From Xylogone sp. PMI_703 (taxonomy: Eukaryota > Ascomycota > Leotiomycetes), in NCBI GenBank assembly GCA_021399445.1, contig JAJTUQ010000001.1, forward strand, positions 682,001 to 746,000: a DNA stretch of 64,000 bases. The letters run 5' to 3'. A program made the position numbers and the translations under genes. Within the stretch, counting starts at the first letter, position 1. Every line of letters starts with the position of its first letter. Below, piece after piece: positions 57,263 through 64,000 of the stretch. The notes under the pieces were generated by a model. The model made no database searches. It was not told the origin of the DNA and was given only the letters and a program-made list of their open reading frames with translations.

Positions 57263-59571
57263 TGTACAGATATTTCGACTTTTCTCAGTTGGAATGCCTG
57301 GATCTCGATTAACACTATCAATTCTGCATTCAATCAGAGCTCACGTCTAAGTTTAGAGGCCCATTGCTGTTATTATATGTAGACTCCTTTCCACTGATGG
57401 TCCTCGCACTCGGCTGCCCCACTTGGTTCCTCCGCGTACCATAAAAAATTATATGTATATGGATTAAGCTTAGTAAAGGACTTGATGCTGAATTTAATTG
57501 GTAGTAGTGATAGCTCGGTCCCTTGCTGTCAATAGTCGTTAAGTTTCTGGCCTATGATTGCTGGCATGCAAGAAACCATAAGTGAAGTTCCTCCTACTTT
57601 TGAAACTAGTGCTATATAGGGATAACTATCTTCTGTTAACCAATGACACTCTAGAATCTCATGGTGTTGCAATAGACCCGCGGCATGTCCGGCAGAATAT
57701 TGCGCCGGAGGACGAAGTGAAAGCTCACAATGGCGGTCTCGTGAGCCATGCATGATTATCCAGACTTAATTAGATTGAATAGCAATGATTGTCATCATGA
57801 ACGGACATGGGCTAAAACCACTGTAAAACATTCAATTTAATAACAGGAATTGCGCTTGAGATTTGCCCTCTGATTCCATGTAAAAGCTTCATCCGGCACT
57901 GAATCCATTAACTAATAGCACATGGTCTAATACATAAACCTTCTAGTCGTGCAACTAGGCTGCATCCACTGATGAAGCTGGTCTAAGTCCGGCTTCGAGG
58001 TTAAAGTCAGAGCTAATCCGTTGCGCTCAGCATAAATATTTATGCACTGTTGATACTGTAGATGACAGCATAATTAGTCCAAGGCTCTTGCACGTACGCT
58101 AGGCTATATAACAGGATCTGTTGCCATACTAGCGGAATACCTACCCGAACTAGAAGAATACATTAGGGTAGTCCTGAATTCTGTCAGTGCTAAACAGTAG
58201 CTTTGTAATAACAGTGCTCTGTTATGATCTTCAACAAACCGCCATTTGCAGTAGTAGCTTGCGTAACTGCGGGTGCATTTTTGCCAAGAGTGAGCTATTC
58301 GCACAGAATCACCGGCAGAGGAGATAATACCGTACCCACTATTATTACCACCCAGTCGGTTGCAAGCAAGCCGAATATCTTGGCCAACAGGGCTATCATG
58401 ATAAAGGATGCGACACGAACTTATGCCTTACGGAGGTACAGTGGTTAAGCATTTACACAGCACTAGCAAGGGAGTGTCTTACTTGCCTCTATTAGGTAGT
58501 AGTAACTATTCAATTCTTTCATAATATTCATAACTATTATGTTGACTTGACCGGAATTGGTGGCTCTTACTACTAGATGTAGACAAGGTTACTTGTTAAG
58601 GATGAATCCTGAGTACTGTGAAATACTTAACTGCTGTACCTCTGTACCTCCGTACACTAAATCTAGACTCCAGGATTAAACTCTGATATACTCCGTCCGA
58701 TCACCGTTGTTATCCCGCGGAATCCCGTCAACAAACCTGGTTGACGAATGTTTATACTGTACAGCTATGAGTTACCCAATTTAGGTCAGGATCAGGACCT
58801 GTTTGGAAGCAACTTGTTGCTTCCATTTTCGCCACTTTCATTTTGATTTTGTATAGTAAAAAGTGTATATAAGTCGAGACTTACAAATACATCTCTAGAC
58901 GCTTGCTTGTCCGCTTTTTCGCACAATATAATCATTTTACAACACTGTTCGGGGTGTTCTCCCTAATCAAGCGAAATATAACATTACTAAGGAGTTATAA
59001 TTATATTTGTTGTAATAGTATAAAATGATAATATAACGGTAAAATCTGAATAGTTGTGCAGTATATGAACTCTCGAATTGGCGTTGAAGGGTAAAATCTA
59101 TCACGCGCGCAGTTATTAGCTAATTACTATATAATACCTGGAAGAAATAGAGCGCTTTCTAGGCTTCTGAGACATTGCCTTTAAACTCCAATAAGTGATC
59201 AAAATGAAAGGAGAGAAAATGGAGGCCTTCATGTTGTCAAACAGGCCATTATCTTTCCACTTCCGCAACTCCGTCACGGCGCCGGAAATCCGGAGGCTTG
59301 CGCAATCTGCCGCACTGTAGTCAAAGGTACTGCGCACCCATGACGGCGCATTGTGGGAAGCAAAAGCTGACCGGAAGGCTTATGTTTCATAGCACATTTT
59401 GTTGCAACTCCGTTAGCATTCTCGGAACGGTGCAGCAACAGGAGCATAGTGAAATAGAGTTGGACTATATATTCCATAGTTGTACTAATGCTACCAGTCC
59501 TAGCCTTTTGTTCTTCCATTCTATATTCTATATAGTTTCAATTATATAACAGCAGACCTACTGAGCACAAA
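57263..59571. other. Intergenic region between GST and flavoprotein genes
   Basis: Divergent promoters of GST and the flavin dehydrogenase, with an AT-rich middle. A candidate solo LTR (58800-58944) is listed separately. The minus-strand frames at 57.5-57.75 kb and 59.1-59.5 kb have no recognisable protein similarity. Confidence 0.5.
58800..58944 (+). mobile_element. Candidate solo LTR, copia-like
   Basis: The segment starts TGTTTGGAAGC and ends TTTTACAACA (TG...CA ends). It contains a perfect 9-bp palindrome arm pair (GGAAGCAAC/GTTGCTTCC, 58805-58824) near its start and an internal TATATAAG promoter-like box (58866-58873). These are features of short fungal LTRs. No target-site duplication is evident and no second copy or internal element is in the window, so this is tentative. 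Confidence 0.3.
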
Positions 59572-61050
59572 ATGTATCTTGAACCTGACGGAAAGGACCA
59601 AGAGACGGATGTTATCGTCATCGGCACTGGCCCTGGGGGCCTCTCCGCTGTTGGCGCAGCTGTCGAAGCAGGCGCACAAGTGGTAGCTATTGAGGCGCAC
59701 AAGCAGATTGGTGGCAATGGGCTTCTATCCACTGGATATGTTGCGTTCGTGAACTCGGCCCAACAACAGGCTCAGGGTCTCAGGGACTCCGTCAAGATCT
59801 TTATGGAAGACTGCAAGAAACTTGTCGCTGAAAGCAGCGAATATTACGGCGTTGTTTGGGATGAGGAGCTCACGCGCCTGTACGCTGAACGGAGTGCTGA
59901 GATGTACGATATTCTTACGGCAAGAGGTGTCAAATTTACACGGCTAGTTAAGAGGCCATCGACTTGTACGGTTGAGCGAATGGCTGCTGCTGAGGATACT
60001 AAGATGTTTCCCGCAGCATTCGAACGAGATTTTGCAGGCCCTAATGTCACAACATATGTATCCTGCGCTGCTCAGCGGCTTCTCTTTGAAAATGAAGTTG
60101 TCAAGGGCGTTCAGGTCCAATCGCAAGATGGACATGTGCTTTTCACAGTTCGAGCCCGAAAGGGAGTGATACTTGCGACTGGCGGTTATCAGGCAAATCC
60201 AGCGCTGCGAAGACGTTATCAGCCCGACAATGAGGTTATGGAGGCTTATGCTGGACTCCCTACATGTCGGGGAGATGGACATCTCCTTGGACAGTCCATC
60301 GGGGGGGACCTTATCAATATGACCATGATTCCGGAACTTGTTGTTGTTGCCTCACACGTAACGGCATCGGCCATTGCTGTTAATGCCAATGGGCGTCGTT
60401 TTCATGATGAGGCTGGCCCCTACACTACTTCTGTGGCAGCGCTAAAGCAGCAGAAGGGAAGAAAGGGGTATTATATTTGGGATAATAAAACCCAGGAAAG
60501 TGAGAAATACTATATTAATCAGATGCCCTGCTCAGCAGTTTCTGGGAAAACGTTAGAAGAACTGGCGACAAAGATTGGAGTCCCTCCAGAAGCATTGAAA
60601 AGTGAAGTCGGCAATTGGAATGCATTCCTGACTTCGGGACAGCTGAAGGACCCTTGTACAGGGCGCGTCCATTATGCCGCGGACCGCCGACCCATGGAGC
60701 AAGGTCCTTTTTGGTCTAAACCTATGACTATTGGCATTGGCGTATCCTGCGGCGGGTTTGTGACGACGACGAAGATGCAGGTTGTGGATATTTTTGGAAA
60801 GGTGATCCCAGGCCTGTTTGCGGTGGGTGATACTGCAGGCGGAATGACACCAATATCAGAGATGGGTGGAACACATCTTGGCGGAGGATTTGTTTTCGGG
60901 CGTGTAGCAGGATTGGCTGCGGCAAAAGGGGAACATGCTGAGCCGTATACCAGGGCGACGTTTGGGCAGTTCTTGGATAAGACGGGAAAGACCGAGATGA
61001 GAACTCCTATAGTTAATGTCAGTGCGGATCAATTGAAAGCAAAGCAATAG
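59572..61050 (+). CDS. FAD-dependent dehydrogenase, fumarate reductase / 3-ketosteroid dehydrogenase-like family
   Basis: Single exon of 492 aa. The N-terminal Rossmann motif is DVIVIGTGPGGLSAVGAAVEAG (G18, G20, G23). Then come GGNGLLSTGYVAF (FAD and substrate-lid contact), VILATGGYQANPALRR, GDGHLLGQSIGG, the NANGRRFHDEAGPYT segment, and the C-terminal FAD-binding end GLFAVGDTAGG...GGTHLGGGFVFGRVAG. This is the FAD_binding_2 architecture of flavocytochrome c, tricarballylate dehydrogenase and ketosteroid dehydrogenases, which oxidise or reduce a C=C bond next to a carbonyl or carboxylate. There is no heme motif, transit or signal peptide. The ATG at 59572 follows a short AT-rich leader. The Zn2Cys6 factor 570 bp downstream on the same strand could control it. 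Confidence 0.92.
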   Translation: MYLEPDGKDQETDVIVIGTGPGGLSAVGAAVEAGAQVVAIEAHKQIGGNGLLSTGYVAFVNSAQQQAQGLRDSVKIFMEDCKKLVAESSEYYGVVWDEELTRLYAERSAEMYDILTARGVKFTRLVKRPSTCTVERMAAAEDTKMFPAAFERDFAGPNVTTYVSCAAQRLLFENEVVKGVQVQSQDGHVLFTVRARKGVILATGGYQANPALRRRYQPDNEVMEAYAGLPTCRGDGHLLGQSIGGDLINMTMIPELVVVASHVTASAIAVNANGRRFHDEAGPYTTSVAALKQQKGRKGYYIWDNKTQESEKYYINQMPCSAVSGKTLEELATKIGVPPEALKSEVGNWNAFLTSGQLKDPCTGRVHYAADRRPMEQGPFWSKPMTIGIGVSCGGFVTTTKMQVVDIFGKVIPGLFAVGDTAGGMTPISEMGGTHLGGGFVFGRVAGLAAAKGEHAEPYTRATFGQFLDKTGKTEMRTPIVNVSADQLKAKQ

Positions 61051-61619
61051 TCAAGCATGAGATGTTAAATGGAGGCAAAATAATGGAACACACAGAGAGG
61101 TTCGGAATCATTAGATTGCTTATGGTTTCCATAGCTACGAATAGGTTTATACACAGTTGCATATAGCCGTACAATACACAGGCCGATAATATCTGTCCTA
61201 ACAATCGTATATGGTATATAGTGGAATCTTAGATGTATGTGTTCTAGCTCATACACGAATATTGGTGTCGAAGTCTATCAAAGCCTTTGAGGAGCTGAGT
61301 GATATAAAGCTATTGCGGAGTTTGGTCTAGCCCATTTGTGTTACCGGATGCCTGGTACTGGATGAAAAACAGGGTGCCTTTAAGGCTCTCCTTCCCGTGC
61401 GGGGTACTGGGATAGGTACCGTTGGGGGCGTGGAGTGTATCGTAGGAGGTAAGACATACTCTTTCGCGCTGACTTTCCTTGCGTTTTGTATGGAAGTTGT
61501 GAACCCCGCTGCCTTTCGGGAAATCCCCTACATAGCTAACATCACTTCAATCGTTGTATACTATATTTCCCTGGGCTGAGAACAAAAAGTATATATATAC
61601 TTGCATACTAGACTAAATA
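61051..61619. other. Intergenic region between flavoprotein and transcription factor
   Basis: 3' UTR of the flavoprotein gene and promoter of the regulator. GTATATATATAC about 30 bp before the ATG at 61620 may be the core promoter. No other gene is seen. Confidence 0.5.
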
Positions 61620-63722
61620 ATGCGACGATATAGTGACACAGGTCAATCGGAACTGAGGTCTTTCAATAGGCCTGGAGCCCCCTCTCGTTCTCATTCTAGC
61701 ACCAAGACAGGTGCAGCTATAATTGCTTGCGCTACGTGTCGGACAAAGAAGATAAAGTGCGACTCTGGAAGACCTATATGCGGTCAGTGTAAAACGGATG
61801 GAGCGGCATGCAAATATGTTGAGTGGAAGAAAACGGGATTGCCAAGGGGTTATGTGAGGAGTTTAGAAGCACAGGTTAAAGCACTGAAGGTCGAGCTTGA
61901 GGAACTACGAACTCATCAGAGCCTCCATAATGATGGCGCTGATCCCGACAATAATACCCAGCTACCGGTAGATATGCAGCTCGAACTTCCTTCTGATAAG
62001 ATCGAGTCTGCCCTCCTATTAGAAAAATATTCGCCATCGAGTCTGTCAGACTATGATATTCTGATTCATGATCCTTTTGAGATTGCGAGATTGGCGATCT
62101 CTGATCTACTAACCATAGCAGAACAGGAGTTTTTAGTGTCTCTATACTTCAGCAACTGTCATCCGTTCATTCCAATAATTCATAAACCGACCTTTGACAC
62201 CAAACGGGACACTCAAGGTACTCATGTTCTGCTCTCTGTATTTGCTCTTGCTTGCCGTCATAACACGGACTTCAGCCGCAAGGCCGAGATTTTCTACGGT
62301 TTAGCTAAACAGGCTACTCAAGCTACTTATATGAACCCTGATATTAGCACCCTCGTTGCACTTCTGCTACAGGCAGTTTACGAGATTGGGCATCCGAATA
62401 CCAGCGTCCACTGCGTGACTACAATAGGTGCCGCGCTTGCTCTCGCAAGCTCGTTTCGACTATTGCGGATGGATGAGGAGCATGCAGATAAGAGGAACCA
62501 GTGGATAGAGAGACCAAAGAATTGGATCGAAGAGGAAGGAAGAAGGAGAGCATTTTTAATGGTTCTATCGATTTCCAGATGGGGTTCTACAGTACAACAG
62601 CGAGAGCTGGGGTTCCCAGTCAAAAAGGAGATAAGCGTTTACCTTCCTATTAGTGATCAGGTGTGGTTTGCAGGGGTAAGCATCTTGGTTTCATTTGCTC
62701 AAATCTCTGTCAACTTGACAACGGGAAATTGAGAGCATTGCATACATGTCCCTGCTTGATATCTATCTAACATTTGAATAGGGGCATCAGAGACCAAGGA
62801 CCGAACCGATAACCTCACTTAGTACATGTAGTGATTTAGGGCCATTTGCACGGTTTGTCCAAGCTCAAGGATTATATTCTAAAGTCAACGACTTCAACCA
62901 ATCTTACCCCCTTCGAGAAGCTTCTGAGAACGAGAGAGAGCTATCACGTATCGATTCCTTGATCCAGAATTTCATCATAACATTTGCACCAAAGTGGCAG
63001 GATCCGCTTCTTGACGGTGAGCATCTGCTAGATCCCACGACTTTGGCTATGGTCCATTGTGCTAGCTTGCTCTTGCATCATCCAATTGTACATAAGTACA
63101 AGAAGGACAGAAATGGCGCTTCTAGAAAACGATGTTCTGCCGGTGCTGAAAATATCCTCGACATCATACATCTCATACATAAAAACCCAAAGGTCGGTAA
63201 TTATATGCTACCACATCCTCTTGTTATCGCTGCTCGAGTAAGGCTGCTCGAGTTGCTAGAACAGAGAGGCCATTATCGAGGACGAGACACAGATCTTATT
63301 GTGAGCGCATTGCACAGTTTAGGCAAGAATTGGGGTATGCAAGGTATGGGTTCATAATCCTTCAAGGTCTTATATGACGCACTCTAAGAGTTATTACAGA
63401 AAAGCTAGTAGACCACGCTACAAGATTAGAGGCAAATAAGATGCCTTTTAGTGAACCACTAACAGCATTCGAGCCAAAGAATGAAGGGCCCGTACCTCGT
63501 CAGCGAGCCATATCACTAGTACAACAGCGTTCTCTATACTCCCGAGCTTCAATGAATCTTTCAATACCCGGTATGGGAGAAAGCTCAATAAATATGGATG
63601 AGATAGGACTTCAAGATCCTGTCCTGGATTCGGGGTCATTTTCAGTGGATAATGATATCTTCAGCTGGCCAGCTGAGGTATTCAGCCATAATTGGCAGAT
63701 TGGAGAAGGCCCTCTGTGGTAG
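61620..63722 (+). CDS. Zn2Cys6 fungal transcription factor
   Basis: Nuclear DNA-binding regulator. Three exons (61620-62675, 62782-63343, 63400-63722) give 646 aa. The binuclear zinc cluster uses C37, C40, C47, C54, C57 and C64 (CATCRTKKIKCDSGRPICGQCKTDGAAC), followed by a linker and a coiled coil (VRSLEAQVKALKVELEELRTH), so it probably binds inverted or direct CGG sites as a dimer. The middle fungal-specific domain contains LYFSNCHPFIPIIHKPTF and EEGRRRAFLMVLSISRW. The C-terminus is acidic and Ser-rich (ESSINMDEIGLQDPVLD...) and may activate transcription. It lies next to the FAD dehydrogenase on the same strand and is the only regulator in the 45-64 kb metabolic block, so a pathway-specific role is plausible but inferred. 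Confidence 0.93.
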
Positions 63723-64000
63723 CGTATAGCGGCTTGGAAATAATATTGGAATGGTTAAGGGACGAATTGCTTGCTATTCCTATTGAGTTCAATTTCCTCT
63801 CATGTCAATTACATAATGTTATCCCTAACAGCCCAAAGTAGGATATTTCAGAAATCCAGGCAATGACTAATTATTTGCATTCTTGGTTTAATACATTGTT
63901 TGTAAGAAGACCTAAGGAATTACTTTCTCACTATGCATTGCTAACCGAGCCATTACCATTTGTGTGTACCTTGTCCTCAACACCGATCGTAGTATAATTA
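63723..64000. other. 3' flank of the transcription factor, to window end
   Basis: AT-rich with stops in all frames. I see nothing recognisable in it. Confidence 0.5.

Noticed and set aside
58224..58448. 74-codon plus-strand ORF with a hydrophobic start
   Set aside because: It lies in AT-rich intergenic DNA; no family resemblance, promoter or conserved Cys pattern supports it.
1..64000. CRISPR arrays, bacterial operons, phage or virus genes
   Set aside because: No direct-repeat spacer arrays or prokaryotic gene organisation are present; spliceosomal introns throughout show a fungal nuclear genome.

Overview
The window looks like nuclear DNA of a filamentous ascomycete (Pezizomycotina). The genes are monocistronic and well spaced. 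Most are split by short introns of about 45-90 bp with gt...ag ends. The products are typical of moulds: MFS sugar transporters, a WSC-domain secreted protein, a Zn2Cys6 regulator, a GH78 rhamnosidase and a P450. The class cannot be settled from the sequence; a Leotiomycetes-like genome is only a guess. Exon joins given here were derived by hand from reading-frame continuity, splice-site consensus and family expectation.

Layout. (1) 1-3.8 kb is housekeeping: the 5' part of a DBP6-like DEAD-box helicase (minus strand) diverges from GPI3/PIG-A (plus strand). (2) 4.7-9.5 kb holds one large secreted WSC/beta-propeller protein with a Thr-rich minisatellite (minus). (3) 9.5-14.9 kb is a long gene-poor stretch. 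(4) 14.9-26.1 kb looks like a glycoside-use locus: an intron-rich MFS sugar transporter (minus), a GH78 alpha-L-rhamnosidase (minus), a divergent aldo-keto reductase (plus) and a second MFS sugar transporter (plus). (5) 26.4-28.2 kb is an amino-acid permease (minus). (6) 28.2-34.2 kb is a decay zone with broken coding relics: an ankyrin fragment, an unidentified Cys-containing fragment and a frameshifted aminoglycoside-phosphotransferase-like kinase. (7) 34.2-42.8 kb is one giant nine-exon gene for a 2708-residue sacsin-like protein with two HSP90-type ATPase repeats and a C-terminal BTB domain. (8) 44.9-63.7 kb is accessory metabolism: a TauD-type dioxygenase diverging from an MFS transporter, a cytochrome P450, another MFS transporter, a glutathione S-transferase, a flavin-dependent dehydrogenase and a Zn2Cys6 transcription factor.

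How they may work together. The GH78 enzyme would release rhamnose and an aglycone from plant glycosides, the flanking transporters would import sugars, and the reductase may act on a sugar, aldehyde or ketone product; all of this is inferred from neighbourhood. The 45-64 kb block has the parts list of a catabolic, detoxification or small secondary-metabolite cluster (oxygenase, P450, dehydrogenase, GST, transporters, pathway regulator) but lacks a polyketide, peptide or terpene backbone enzyme.

The most unusual object is the sacsin/BTB giant protein. It lies next to a zone of decayed genes, as lineage-specific fungal genes often do.
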